From Nymphaea colorata (lineage: Eukaryota; Streptophyta; Magnoliopsida; Nymphaeales; Nymphaeaceae), in assembly GCF_008831285.2 (NCBI RefSeq), contig NC_045138.2, positions 37,687,115 to 37,751,114 on the forward strand: a stretch of DNA of 64,000 bases. The letters are read 5' to 3'. How positions within the stretch are numbered: the stretch's first letter is position 1; the number at the start of each line of letters is the position of its first letter. The notes beneath the pieces are model-generated. The model did not search any database. It had not been told where the DNA came from and saw nothing but the letters and a program-made list of their open reading frames with translations. Both the position numbers and the translations under genes were made by a program. This document shows, piece by piece, positions 49,510 to 61,499 of this stretch.

Positions 49510-50534
49510 CAATTAGTAGAGCAGCAAATTACTTTCCAGTTGTGGTTTAAATGAAGCTACATGTCCTTTTCCTTGTGCACTGTTTTGTTCCATGAGAAGG
49601 TTAATAGCGTGGCAGGGTGGTGGTTGGGATTTCTGACAGTGAGTGTTAATAGGGGAAGCGCCAACCTTCTGCATCCAATAGCCCAACTGTGCTGCGATTG
49701 ATTGGGGTTCTGCCATGGCATTAAATTCCTTTTACAGTTGGTCATCCATTAGCAGCTAATATTTTGCGTTGCTTTGAGCCTTTTCCAGTGCCAATTGTTG
49801 CTACAGCAAACAAGTGAATCAAGTGATCATGGTTAATTTGGGTGGTGGTACTTGAGTGCTGCCTTAAGCTCAAGTGATTAGGCAACTTTGTTAAGACAGA
49901 GTTGGCTAAAACCATTACCACCCATCTAGATTTTGTTTTCTGGGCTAGCACTAGATAGTACATAGGTCCCCCCAAGTCCATTGCAGAAAACTGATATACA
50001 GTAGCAGTACTGTAATGTAAATGGGGATTGGGAGTGAAGCAAATCAATAGATGCCGCAACACAGGGGGTTCTGACCAAGTGAAGATGAACACTTGAGGTA
50101 TGCAATCCTTTGTGTGGTGTACTGTCTTACCCCCACCACCAGGACAAGGACCCCATAGTTGATCTTGAACAGCTAAGCCCTGTCGAGTGGCATTTTTCAT
50201 TTTACTGAAATTTTATACAAGCAGGAAGGCCAATGTTTTCTAGTCCGACAGAGCAGACTTGGAGTTCTACTAAAATCTGCCAAGTTGGCCAAGCCAAGCT
50301 ATGTATAATATGCATTTATGGAGGGACAGAGATTAATTCTTTTGAGTAGGGTAGCTCATTCATGCTACATTACATACCCAAAACGGTAGAACCAGAGAAT
50401 TGGGATCCAGCCATAAGGGGGGACAAGAGATCGAGTACTCCCGCGCCGTAGTCAAGTATCCCCTCCCCTTATAAAATACCGACATGTATTCTGTACGGGC
50501 CCCACAAATATGTGTTTCTGTAGCAAGGCTTGAA

Positions 50535-50565
<31 letters not shown>

Positions 50566-52600
50566 CATGCTTCAAGTGGATGGTGAAATTGAATATCTCT
50601 GACAGATTCATGAGAAAGACCAGCTGTTAGTGTCGCCAACCAAAGGATGGAACGTTCCTGTTTTGTTTTGAGAAGACAAAAGAGTATTGAATGCACATGC
50701 CAATGCAAATATCTATGCTTTAACAAAGTGCATTAATAATTTTGCTAAGTGGAGAAACTAAAAGCAAGCCCTGTTAGTATTGAGAAGATGCAGTTCAGGC
50801 AAAGTTGGCATTGAATGTCGGAGGATCCAAGGCATGAGGATGGAATTAAGGAGGAGAAGCACACCATGTGACATTAAAGTAACCAAAAACTCATTTTTAC
50901 CTTTTTTTGTTGGCCGTATTTATAGTTTCTTGTGCATAAAAGTAATTGCCTTCAAATATAATTGATACTATGAGTGAAAATAAGATATTGTAGGCTGCTG
51001 GAGATGCTTATATAGAGAGTTACATCATTAAAAGTTGATCGTGAATGGGTGATTGAGGGTGACCAATCATAGGAGTAGAGCATGGTTTACGACTCATATT
51101 GGCTTGAGCAAGTAAATTCATAGCATATCTGCATTGGTCCAAGAATAGACCGTTAACAAATTTCATCACTTTAATCTCTAAAAATGAATGAAGCATGCCA
51201 AATCCTTCTCCTGTTGTATTCTAGATTAAGCTTTTCGACGATGGCATGGAAGATAGCATTGTTGTTCCCATGGTAATAATGTCGTCAACACAAATAAGAA
51301 GAAAGAGGTTGTCCCATGTATGACGGCAAATGAAAAATGAAGAATAGGCAATGCTGCCAAAAAAAAAAAAAACCCAATGGCAAGAAGAAAATTTGTAAAT
51401 ATGTCAAACCCCGCAAGTGCTGACTACTAACTCATAGACACCCAACATGATTTGCAAATGTAACTTGGTTTGGAAGAAACAGTTAATTCCAGATGTTGGT
51501 CCATGTAAAAATTGTTGAATGAACGCGTAGAAGAAGGCATTCTTCATATGCAAGTTGTTTGATAACCGAGCTGCCTCTAGCAAGAGCAGCAGTGATGACA
51601 GTGCAAATAGTGGCAAGTTTCATGACAGGAGAAAATTGTTCAATAAAATCCAAGCCAAAATTGATTGAATCCACATGCAACAAGCCTGAATTTGTCCTAT
51701 ATATCAAACGTGCCATCAGCCCTAAGTTTAGTTTCTAAAACCCATTGAACATCCAATAGAATTAGCATTAATCAAACATGGAAAAGAGAACCATATTTGA
51801 GTCTGTTGAAGAGTGGTCATCTCATACTGCACGGCCTGAAACCACCTGGGGTCAAGAAGCGCTTATTTGTAGTTCATCGGCTATCAAGTTCAGCTGTAAA
51901 ATATCAGGGATTCGATTTGGAAATGTCGCTTTTGCTGCACATGACCAAGCTGTGCTGACTGCTGAGAATTGGAAGGTGTAGTAAGTTGAGGAGTAGAAAG
52001 TGGAATATGATCATATCGACTTGAAATTGGTCTTAAATGCCATAGGTCCGTCAATGAATGGAGGCTCTGTGCAGTCATAATGAGGGCTGGCATCATCATC
52101 AAAAGAAGAGAGAGATTTCAGGAGGTTGGAACCAACGACATAGAAAGAGCTAAAATATTTTTGTCATGAGAACAAATTTCAGTCCATTCAGAGAAAGTTG
52201 CCTTAGTGAAATTTTGAACCCTGCTAGTATATATATGTCCTAAGGCCTAAGGGTATGTGAAAGCATCTGTATCCTTTGTACTGATTGTTGTATCCAAGAA
52301 AAACACAGCAGTGATTAAGGGCCGAAGTTGTGCTTGTTGAAATCTTAGGGATTAGGACAGGGTGGTGAATATTGAAAGATAACTACAGTCAGGTTCCATG
52401 TGAAGTAGGTACTGATAAGGCAAAACCATTTCTAGATCATGTACAGGAAAAGTATTTCCAAACAGTAGTGGAAAAGGCTCCAACCCAGAATTGAGAAGGC
52501 ATCCTAGCACGAAATATTGTGGAAAGATCAAATTCAAATTTGCTTCAATGGTGCCTTCAACCTGACCATTTTGAGCTGGTGTGTGAGGTCGCTATTGTGA
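49510..52600 (-). mobile_element. Decayed Ty1/copia retrotransposon, 3' part of pol
   Basis: Reading 52600 to 49510 on the minus strand, copia pol landmarks appear in order but in broken frames. They are: the integrase tail HTPAQNGQVEG (52590-52560); LPYQYLLHMEPDCSYLSIF (about 52435-52365), like the copia SPYELL..KPDYSFLRVFG; VFFLDTT and GHIYTSR remnants (about 52300-52215); the RT segment NFGLDFIEQFSPVMKLAT (51660-51607); MKNAFF; the active-site segment ICVDDIIT for the usual YVDDI (about 51298-51272); and LYISISSSLQYL (about 51020-50985). A weaker RNase-H-like stretch lies at 49720-49510. Many stops and frameshifts show it is long dead. The gag, protease and most of integrase are missing upstream of 52600. 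I could not find LTRs. Confidence 0.8.
50533..50561. repeat. GA microsatellite
   Basis: About fourteen GA units lying within the decayed copia interval. Confidence 0.9.
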
Positions 52601-52609
52601 TATATACTA

Positions 52610-55120
52610 TGATGTTTTACGCTTAAGCAGATAGGCTGGTGTATTTTTGAGCTTATTATCAATGTAGCCGAGCTACATATAGGCTGGTGTTGGCAGTTGC
52701 CCATGCCAGCAACAAATTTTTTACATATTTTTACGTAAATGTCTTACAATTATTTAGTTATTTATATATGTTATGCCCCTTAAAAAATGAGAATTTCTAC
52801 AGGAGTGCCTCATAGCCAAAGTTTCTAGCTTCCTTATACACAATCAGTTTTTTCTACAACAGAAACTTCTTTTTAGTTGAATATTGACTTTTAGAATGGT
52901 TCATCTGACATGAAAACAATTGTCATCCATTGCAGACCATGAGGAATTGGGATCGATAATATGCATGGTTGAACTTTAATGATTACCCACTTTGGGTATG
53001 GGTATGGCGAGATGGGTACGTGAGAAGTACCCATGTGACTTAGCTCGGTAGTACTAATAGAAACGTGCCCTGTCTTAGATGTGATAGAGATGTATCTTAG
53101 GTTGACGAGTTAAACTGTTAACAAGAAGCACAAAACAGACATATACAGAAGTTGAGTCCGAAGGTGAGCATGATTTATTTCAAAAAGTTATGCAATATGC
53201 AGGATTGATTAGAGAAAGAAAATAATAAGTAATGCTAATTAATATGGAAAATTCGGTACTCGAGAATAGACACTAATGCTGTTTACGTTGGGTTCGATCG
53301 AAACTGAAGTTTTTCTTGGAACTGTGAGATGGAGCTGACGCAGCCGCAAATATGAGGTCCTATTGAACTCTATAAGCTTCTAAATTCTAATATTACATAT
53401 AGAGAGCAGTTTTGGGAATCTAAGCATCCAGATGGGAATTGTGGCTTTCGACTTTGACATGTCTGTTCATGGTGGATGCCCTCATCGCTTGCACAGAATC
53501 TGTAAGTTGGTCATGGGAACATTGCAATGAAGGGCCTCAGTACACTCTTTTTAACAGTGTTTCGTGGAAAGTATAATCTCTAGGCGGACTCTATATCGTG
53601 GTCTCAACATGAATACAAAACCAGTGTGAGACAATCAGCTTACAGTGTGAGACAATCAGCTTTGATATGCGATCATCTAAAGGCATTGAAATGGTTGTAG
53701 CTGATGCTCCATCTTCCAAATTTTTTGGTTATGTAAATGAAACTCTCTTTCCTAGTATTCTGAAAGTTGGCCAATAGACTTTTAAAGTTTGTTCAACCCA
53801 ACTCTAAATTCACTTTTAATTTTAGTTTGGCAGGTTATTGATATATCCAAAAGAAGCAAAGTACTAGCAGTCTGCATTCCGCGACTGAATGTTGTGATCA
53901 TCTGTGGAGTGGGATCAAATCAGAAGCTTCTGTTTTCCCTCTGCCTGAGCCCAACCAGCCTGATGATCAAGAGGCAAAGAGGCATATTGATGAGCTTTGT
54001 TCTCCCATCAAGTTAAGCCATGTCGTAAACTCTTAGCCTAGTGAGCCAGAAGTCTTTGCACATCCAGATTGAAAGAAAATTTTCTGTCAATTGGCCACTT
54101 AAACATTGTTTTGCCAATGTGTTTTCTATGGTACTTATCTAATAATTTTCTTACATCTTTTCGTAATTTGTGAATCATGGTTCTGTCATCAAAATCATCA
54201 TCTTACAGTTTGGGATCCTTGAATTCTGATTCAAAACCCACTCAAACTTTTCGTTATTTAAATTCCAGTAACAAAAATTGTCTGACTCCATTCTCGATCT
54301 ACTTGTGTAACTAGAAACAAGAGTGGCTGCAGGCAGATGGGCAGTAAAGCTTCGTGTACATCCTTTTATTTTTATCCAAGCCAAGGTTGGCGATCAGGTG
54401 GAGGAAGGTGGACTAAGGAGTTTGACTGCTGATCCCAAAGAAAACTCAAAAGCTTATCTGATACTTCACCCCTAAACATGGTCTGCCTTCGATCCATTTC
54501 AGGGTAGGGCCATTTCTGCAGCTTCGCGCAGACACATCGCCCACCCCTACCGTTCATTCGTCGCTCCCTGTTCATGGCCACAACATCCAGATTTTTATTT
54601 CCTGTGAAAATCCATTTGAACGTCGGGGGTACTTTCATGTGTTACGCTTTTTTATTTATTAATATCTTAAATTGTTTAATTTTACCTACTTTTTATATAT
54701 TGTTCGTTTGTTTAGAAATGTCAATTACTTAGAATCGGTCCATTCTATGCAATTTCTGATTTTTATTACTTGTTCGGACTCGGGTTCCTTCGTTGGACAT
54801 GTTCATATCTTCATGGAGCATTTATTATAGAAATTAAATGAAGAAACAAATTAAATTCATATACGGAGAAAAATCATAAGAAAGATTGGAAAAAAAATCC
54901 TCTCTGGAGAACCCGCTCGCCAGGATTCATTGACTAGCCTCGGTCGGTTTTCTTCTGCAATATTAGGCCTCTCCCCCTCCCCCAAAAAAAAATCTTTTCT
55001 TTCTTTATTTACATAAGAGATAGATTCAGGTAATATCTGGTGCATCTCTCTCTTTTTTGGGCAGTCTTATCTTTACACATATTGCTGTTCTACAGGAGGG
55101 TGAAGGGTCTTTCGAGCACT
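52610..55120. other. Intergenic between copia relic and ENODL gene
   Basis: Contains a 21-bp tandem duplication (CAGTGTGAGACAATCAGCTT) near 53621-53662. An 88-codon minus-strand ATG frame lies at 54638-54372 (MKVPPTFKWIFTGNK start); I do not recognise it and do not call it. A TTTTATATATT at about 54690 could be a distal TATA for the downstream gene but is far from the ATG. Confidence 0.5.
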
Positions 55121-55147
55121 GTGTTGATGGGCAGGAGGAGGGAGACA

Positions 55148-55768
55148 ATGTCGACGGGTTTCAGTGGAGCTTCGAGGCATCTCATGGCGCCGGTGGTGAT
55201 GGCGATGATTGCAAATATGTTCCTCGTCGCCGTTGATGGGCGCGAGTTTGTAGTTGGAGGGAAGGATGGTTGGGTATTGTCACCCAAACAGCCCTTCAAC
55301 CACTGGGCCCATAAGCATAGATTCCATATGTCTGATACTCTACGTATGACTCTCTCTCTCTCAACTCTGTTTGTACTTGTAAAGCAAGGGCATCGGATTG
55401 TCTTTCTTTTTGAGAAAGAAATGGTCATGAAGAACAGCCTCGGCTATAAACGACGACGCTTTTGAAAGGCAGATTGCCAGTAACCTGCTTTCTCTTAGAT
55501 ATCATGTTCCAGGCTTCCAGCTCTCTCTTAGGTATCATGTTCCTCGTTCTTAGTCAAAAAGACTTGGGCAGCTCTCTGCTCAGTCTGCCATGCATTCGAC
55601 CGTCACATATAATTGTTATCTAATAAGGAAGTTTGCAACGTACGCACTATAAAAATGAACAGCCAAGCTACTTTTTCATGCTAACACCATAGATGTGATT
55701 TTCATATTTGAAACCTAGGTACTTCATAACCATTTTAAAAATCATAATGTATAACAAAAAAGTCTTAA

Positions 55769-55827
<59 letters not shown>

Positions 55828-57769
55828 CAAGCCTATTCTTTTGAAGCTCTCCCTTAGGCTGTTCATGCATCACTTTTCTTATAGAAACCTGGTAAATGAG
55901 ACGGTGCAGTACTTATTTCCTCTACTGCAGATTGTTAAATGTGATGGTCAATGCCCTATGGTTTTCCTTTTAATGAATTAAGCCCAAGGGTCCCTTTTAG
56001 TGTTTTTTTTTTCAGTAATAACCCTTGCTAGATTAGAATCCGCTTCTTTTTCTTTTCTATGACGTTATTTCTGTATATCTTTAAATTCTACCAGCTTATT
56101 CTAATTGATTAATTACATCGAACTTGTTTATGAATACAAGGTACGGTTTCCATGTTCTAAATCGACAAGACCGGCATCTGGTAGAAAACGCCAGATATTG
56201 TACGTAACTCGCTTCTGTTGGTGCACTGCGAGGTTGAGAGATTTAGAGGGTCACTTCACGTGAGCCCGCTGTTTCATCCCATCTTGGAAACGGCTGGTCT
56301 TAGTCTTCCTATGTCGTGTTTTTCCAAGTTCACGAATTTCGAAGTTTCAAAAAACCCATCCCGTGACAAATTCATCACACTATGTTCATCCAATAAATTC
56401 GCTTTCTCGCCACAAAGGCCATGGTTCCACCATTCTCTCTGGTAAAAGTAGCTGCCCAAGTTCGATCCTGATTCTTCCATCTTTCTTCAAATTAATAAAG
56501 GACCTGGCACTTTAATATTCTATGGATCGAAACTTTTGTGTTCGTGGGGCAACACGCCCTTGGATAATCGTGGGTGCATCCTTGGCACTCTGTCGATCAG
56601 TAATCTATATTAGATGCAGGAAATCCAGACTTTGTGAGATCTTTAATTACGGCTTCATGTTGTTTTTCTTTTTTTTTCTTCTTCCTGCTGCAGTGTTTAA
56701 ATACAAGGATGGCGAGGACAGTTTGTTGTTGGTGAATTCTGCCGACTACGGTACCTGCAATACACAGAACCCGATCGAGACGTACACGGACGGGAACTCA
56801 ATCGTTGAACTGGATCACTCAGGACCCTTTTTCTTCATCAGTGGTACTCCCGGACACTGTGAGAAAGGGCAGAAGCTCGTAGTTGTGGTTCTTTCTGGAA
56901 GGAACCACCCTCTCCCACCCTCCTTTCCACCGGAACCGTCATTTCCTCCTACCGAAGCTCCTACTGAACCAGACCCACCAACAGGGCAACCTCCTCAAGA
57001 TCAACACTACTCACCAACTGTTGCTCCCACTGGACCGAGCCAGGCACCTGCAAGTGCTCCAACTGAGGCACCAGCTGCCGCACCAACTCAGCCTCCCACT
57101 GGACCGAGCCAGGCACCTGCAAGTGCTCCAACTGAGGCACCAGCTGCCGCACCACGGTCACCAGGCCGAGCACCAGCTAGCGCTCCAACTCAGGTACCTG
57201 CTGCCGCACCACGTTCACCAGGCCGAGCACCAACTAGCGCTCCAACTCAGGCACCACCTGCCGCACCGCAGTCACCGGACCAAGCACCAGCGAGCGCTCC
57301 AACTCCGGCACCAGCTGCTGCATTGCGGTCACCAAGCCAAGCACCAGCAAGTGCTCCAACTCAGGCACCAAGCCAAGCACCGACTCAGGCGCCGAGCTAC
57401 CCACCCACTCAAGCACCGAGCCAACCACCAACGGTCGCAACACCTCGGCCTCCCACTGCGCCGTACCCACCAAGGCATAAACCCTCTCCTTCTCCGCCTT
57501 GGCCACCTACCACACCAGAAGCACCAACCGCTGCTCCAATCGAACCACCTGTAAGTTGTTGCAGTTCTATACCATCCCAACCAGGCTCACCTTCTAGCGG
57601 ACCCGTCACCGAGCCAGAGCCAAGCGCAGACTCAGAGCCGCCTGCTCCAACAGCCCATACTGCTGGTAAGAAGTCCGCCGCTTCTGCTGCAGTAACTCTT
57701 CCGTCAAACATTGCGGTTTTGATACCCATTGCGGTGATGATGATGATCGGTTGGTCGGTAGTTTTCTGA
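55148..57769 (+). CDS. ENODL: Early nodulin-like AGP, GPI-anchored (phytocyanin fold)
   Basis: A chimeric arabinogalactan protein of the plasma membrane surface. Exons 55148-55343 and 56694-57769 join in phase (DTL/LFKYKDG) at the usual phytocyanin intron position, giving 423 residues. ATGs at 55127 and 55184 would give 430 and 411. In order: signal peptide ending near VAVDG; plastocyanin-like domain (EFVVGGKDGW, FKYKDGEDSLLLVN, disulphide cysteines in YGTCNTQNP and GHCEKGQ, GPFFFISGTPGHC); about 240 residues rich in Ala-Pro, Ser-Pro and Thr-Pro (APASAPTEAPAAAP units) suited to hydroxyproline O-glycosylation; and a hydrophobic tail (IAVLIPIAVMMMIGWSVVF) typical of a GPI signal. As in other ENODLs the copper-ligand pattern is not evident, so it probably does not bind copper. 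The Pro-rich region is longer than in most ENODLs and contains recent repeats. A related frame running through the repeat is a shadow. Confidence 0.92.
55769..55827. repeat. CT/AT compound microsatellite in ENODL intron
   Basis: About thirteen TC units followed by about sixteen TA units. Confidence 0.96.
57019..57370 (+). repeat. Tandem repeats in the AGP region
   Basis: A unit starting CTGGACCGAGCCAGGCACC recurs about 66 bp apart (near 57032 and 57098), nearly identical. After it come shorter ~54-bp units containing CACC(A/G)(G/A)CTAGCGCTCCAACTC. All are in frame and lengthen the glycomodule array. Confidence 0.88.
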
Positions 57770-60195
57770 ACGGAAGATATATAGGGATTATAATAACTTG
57801 CTGATAGAAAGGACGATTTTGTGATTTGGGTACATGTTTGTTCACAATTTAATGGGGAATTGGTGGATGCTAGGTAGTCTGTTTGAGGGGAGCACCTTTA
57901 TGCTCACAGTGCAATTCATTCCGTGGACTATTAATTGTTCTCGATCTTTCAGCTATGAGTAAAGTTATATCACTAACTGTCTTCAAATATTTTTCAAATT
58001 CCTTGAAGAGATTCAGCTTTCACATGTTTAAAAGTTGAGAGAGCATAAAAAGTCACAAAAATTGAAAAGGCAAACAAAATTGAAAAAAGTAAAGCTGCCT
58101 GTGCCCAACTCGAGCTACCATTTGCGCCCTGTGCTCAAATCAAGACATCTTTATCTGATTTACTTAAACTGGTTTGGGTCATGCGTGTGTCTCTGTATGT
58201 GTATTATCTCTGCCTGCACATGAACAGGCTTTCGACTGAAGAATTAATGGCACATGGTTCAAATATGGAGAAAAAGGGGGCTTAGTCATTTTTGTTGCTG
58301 TGTCAGAATGTAAATGGTACAACAGAACTTTTTGCAACTATAGTGAGGGAAACTCTTCCCAATGAACGAAGTTTTCTGATGTTCGAATGCATGTCCCGTG
58401 GAATATACATGTTAGATCAGGCCCTTGAACAAAATAGAGGAAAAGCATGCATGGATCTCACCACATTTAGAAAAAGCCCATGAAGAAGACAGGAACCGCC
58501 ATGGATATCACCACTATTAGGTGAAGTCCATGAACAAAACAGAGGAAATTCCATTGATATGACCACCGTCTTCCATAAAATCCTGCATGGACAGAAAAGA
58601 AAATTGCCTAGATGTTTTTAGACAACAGACATTCCGAAGGTTTAGTATGTCATGATGCGAGCTCGTGCGTGCTTGTGGATCCTTATATTGCCTCCCTTCC
58701 AAACGCACAAATCATACCTGCACTTTTCTTTTCCAAAAGAATCTAGGGGAAAACCATCAAATCCTCGTAAGCAAACGACAGTTTCGGAATTAAACCAGCT
58801 GAACAAACTTATTTTTCAGCAGAGGAACAAGAAGGGTAGTTATGCAATTTTTAGAAGGAAGGTAGCACCAAGTATTCTCAATAACTAAGAATATTGTTCC
58901 TTCAGGACAGTGATATATCCAATGCTGGGGGTAACATCCTGATCCCGTTCTTCAGTTTGCTTCAGTCATCACCTTAAGTTCTCAACTTGTGCAAATTCTT
59001 ATGTCATGTTCATACAGAAAAAAGGCCATACAGAAACATAGACAAGTTAACATATTGCAGGATGCCTACAAACACGACATGACATGAAGTAAATGGGACC
59101 TGTTTCTTGGGACTATAGCTGAAGGTGAACAGTTAAATGAAGAATTCCTGGCTTTCTATAGCGGACCACATTTAAAAGTAGTCATTACAGTTACCCAAAT
59201 GCAGGCTAAATCACCACTGAATTTGCCAGTGGCGGGCATCTTACAGCTTGGTTACAAGGTTCGTCTTTGGTGCCAATGCTATAACGTTATTATATTTGGT
59301 TTTGCTTTATCATATATAATCGTATATTTATGTACCGACCTAATTATGCAACGGCGAAACCTGCCTTTTAACCAAAAGTTAGCAGAAAATGGAAAAATAA
59401 CGTTAAGAAAGCAATCGGATTCGCAGATAATAGTGTGAAGGTGGGAAGCAAATGCAGGAAAACGCAAAAGCCGATTTGCTCATGCGGGTACAAGTATTCA
59501 AAATAAGCACCAACAAGCGTGGGAGATTACTGAAATGAACGGTCGCTTCATCTCACCCACCTGTAAGAAACTTATTTTGAATTCTTAGACAATTTTGTTT
59601 TTTAATCTAATTAATGTTGTTTTTACAACTACACATTCTTCTTGGTACGTTACGGCCTTAAGGAGGAAAAGCAGGCATATTTAATCTTGAATTGTTCAAC
59701 ACAGAGGCAGGTAATAGAGTAAATCCATCGAAATTAGGCGCTCTAACAAAAGTTAATGAAAGAAACTGATATACTATGGATAGCCCAAAACTTTTCAAAG
59801 TACGAGAATTGGCCATGCCTTTTTCAATTCCATTATATGGTTGTGCATCAAAGCATATTGTGTTACACTGGATGCCTGAACTGTGCTTTGGAGTGTGGCT
59901 CTTAACGCTGAGGCAGACATGGTTTTGTGGTTTTCATGTTGAAGCCACAAAACCAACTACTTCTGGAGATCATCGTTTCCACAAGACATTGTTACAAAGG
60001 ACATAGTAACGCTCTTCAATGCAGTATCCACAAGCATCAGATCCATCTCATAGTTCCAAGAAAAACTTCAGCGTCCGTGAGAACCAAGGATAACACCATC
60101 AGTATCCACAAGTGTTTCCATATTTATTACCACAAATTTTCTTTCCTTTCCCTAATTAATCCTGCATAACTTTTCCGAATAAATCATTGCCACCT
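57770..60195. other. Intergenic between ENODL and PORR genes
   Basis: 3' flanks of two convergent genes. Short imperfect repeats occur near 58440-58560 (GGATCTCACCAC / GGATATCACCAC / GATATGACCACC). No supportable gene or RNA gene. Confidence 0.6.
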
Positions 60196-61392
60196 TCACA
60201 CTTTAACTTCTGTATGCGCTTTTCTTTGCCTCCTGCTAACCATAATAATCCTGGATTTGTTAATCAATTTAAGGTACTGCTTTCTCACATCTAAAACAGG
60301 GTGTTTTTCGATCATTGAGCCTTTAGCGAACGCTTCTTTCAGGATGGCAGTGCATGTTCTGTTCTTCAGGGACAAGTAAAAGATACTGGGGTGGCGCTCG
60401 AATGCTTTTGAAAACTTTTGTGGCAAGCCCAGATACTTACGTAGACAGATGAGCTTCCTTCTTTGAGCAGAGTTCTCAACAAAGAGAGACAGCAATTCAT
60501 GCAGAACCCCGACTACATGCTTCTCAGCAATGTCGCTATTTGGATTCAGATGAGACGAGTCCTCATAAGGAGATACATATGGAAGCTTCTGAAATTCATC
60601 CAACCATTTCTCAAGCTTCTTTTTCAGTCGCAAGCCTTTTGATGGGACCAAGGTGAAGGAAGGAGGTGATCCTTCCACATATTTATCCCCTCTTGCCAAA
60701 GCAATCTTCTGAACGGCTGATAACACAGTTTCTTCAGGTAGAACCCGCAATCCTTTCAGATCATCTTCCATTTCAATTAACTCAAAATGACCATAACTAT
60801 TTAGCAGCTCCAGGTCACCCAAAAATTCATCGGGAAATCCTAAGTACCACTGCAGGCCTCGAATTACCTTCAATGGGAGCATATTCCCCTTACTCATCAA
60901 CAACAACTTCTTTAACCTTTCTACGATATTAGAACAATGAGCCTTGTAAACTGCCTGCTCTTCTTTGTCAAGATCAATGGCTTCTTGGGTTAATCTGAAC
61001 CATGGGAGGTTGTATTTTTCTCCAGTAAATTCTTCAAAGATACTTGGATATTGTCTAAGGAATGTAGCAACCCTGATAGAAGGAATATCAAATTCATAAC
61101 CCCTTTTGGAAACAAGTGAAATTGGTATATTTCCACCCTCTTTTTTGATGCAGTTCTTCAAGGAGATAATTGATTTAAGTTCTTGAGATCTATCTATGAA
61201 TGGAATACTATCAAGAGACACATCTTTCTTCCACTTCATCTTGACCTCCACATAGTTCACCGTTTGAATATAACAGTGAAACGGTTTATCCTTGAAAGGC
61301 GAGGTGAGTGAAAGCCATTGGTGGATGATCCTTGAATCTAGATGCATTGCATGGTTTGACTTAATTGATGAAAAAAAATGTTTAAGGAACAT
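60196..61392 (-). CDS. PORR-domain organelle RNA-binding protein
   Basis: A plant organelle RNA recognition protein of 398 residues in one coding exon. Family members (WTF1 in chloroplasts, WTF9 in mitochondria) bind group II introns and help splicing. The PORR domain fills most of the protein: KMKWKKDVSLDSIPFIDRS, then QELKSIISLKN, FLRQYPSIFEEF, LTQEAIDLDKEE, LPLKVIRGLQWYLGFPDEF, and near the C-terminus FERHPSIFYLSLKNRTCTA, then ILKEAF and MIEKHPVLDVRKQYLKL. The N-terminal MFLKHFFSSIKSN is basic and suggests mitochondrial targeting. The ATG at 61392 lies two bases after a probable acceptor (TTAATTGCAG), so a leader intron precedes it and an upstream coding exon is possible. No neighbour gives functional context. 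Which intron it serves cannot be told from sequence. Confidence 0.9.
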   Translation of the reverse strand: MFLKHFFSSIKSNHAMHLDSRIIHQWLSLTSPFKDKPFHCYIQTVNYVEVKMKWKKDVSLDSIPFIDRSQELKSIISLKNCIKKEGGNIPISLVSKRGYEFDIPSIRVATFLRQYPSIFEEFTGEKYNLPWFRLTQEAIDLDKEEQAVYKAHCSNIVERLKKLLLMSKGNMLPLKVIRGLQWYLGFPDEFLGDLELLNSYGHFELIEMEDDLKGLRVLPEETVLSAVQKIALARGDKYVEGSPPSFTLVPSKGLRLKKKLEKWLDEFQKLPYVSPYEDSSHLNPNSDIAEKHVVGVLHELLSLFVENSAQRRKLICLRKYLGLPQKFSKAFERHPSIFYLSLKNRTCTAILKEAFAKGSMIEKHPVLDVRKQYLKLINKSRIIMVSRRQRKAHTEVKV

Positions 61393-61499
61393 AGCTGCAA
61401 TTAAGAAACAGAGATTAGCATCACGAACCAAAATGTTGGCTCAATTCTAAAAGTTAAACCAGACTCAAGAATGTCTTGCCATAGCTACTGAAAATACAA

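Noticed and set aside
56883-57554. 223-codon plus-strand frame overlapping the ENODL-AGP repeats
   Set aside because: It is the shifted frame of a Pro/Ala repeat (His/Leu/Gln-rich product) and starts inside a coding exon; minus-strand frames there are also shadows.
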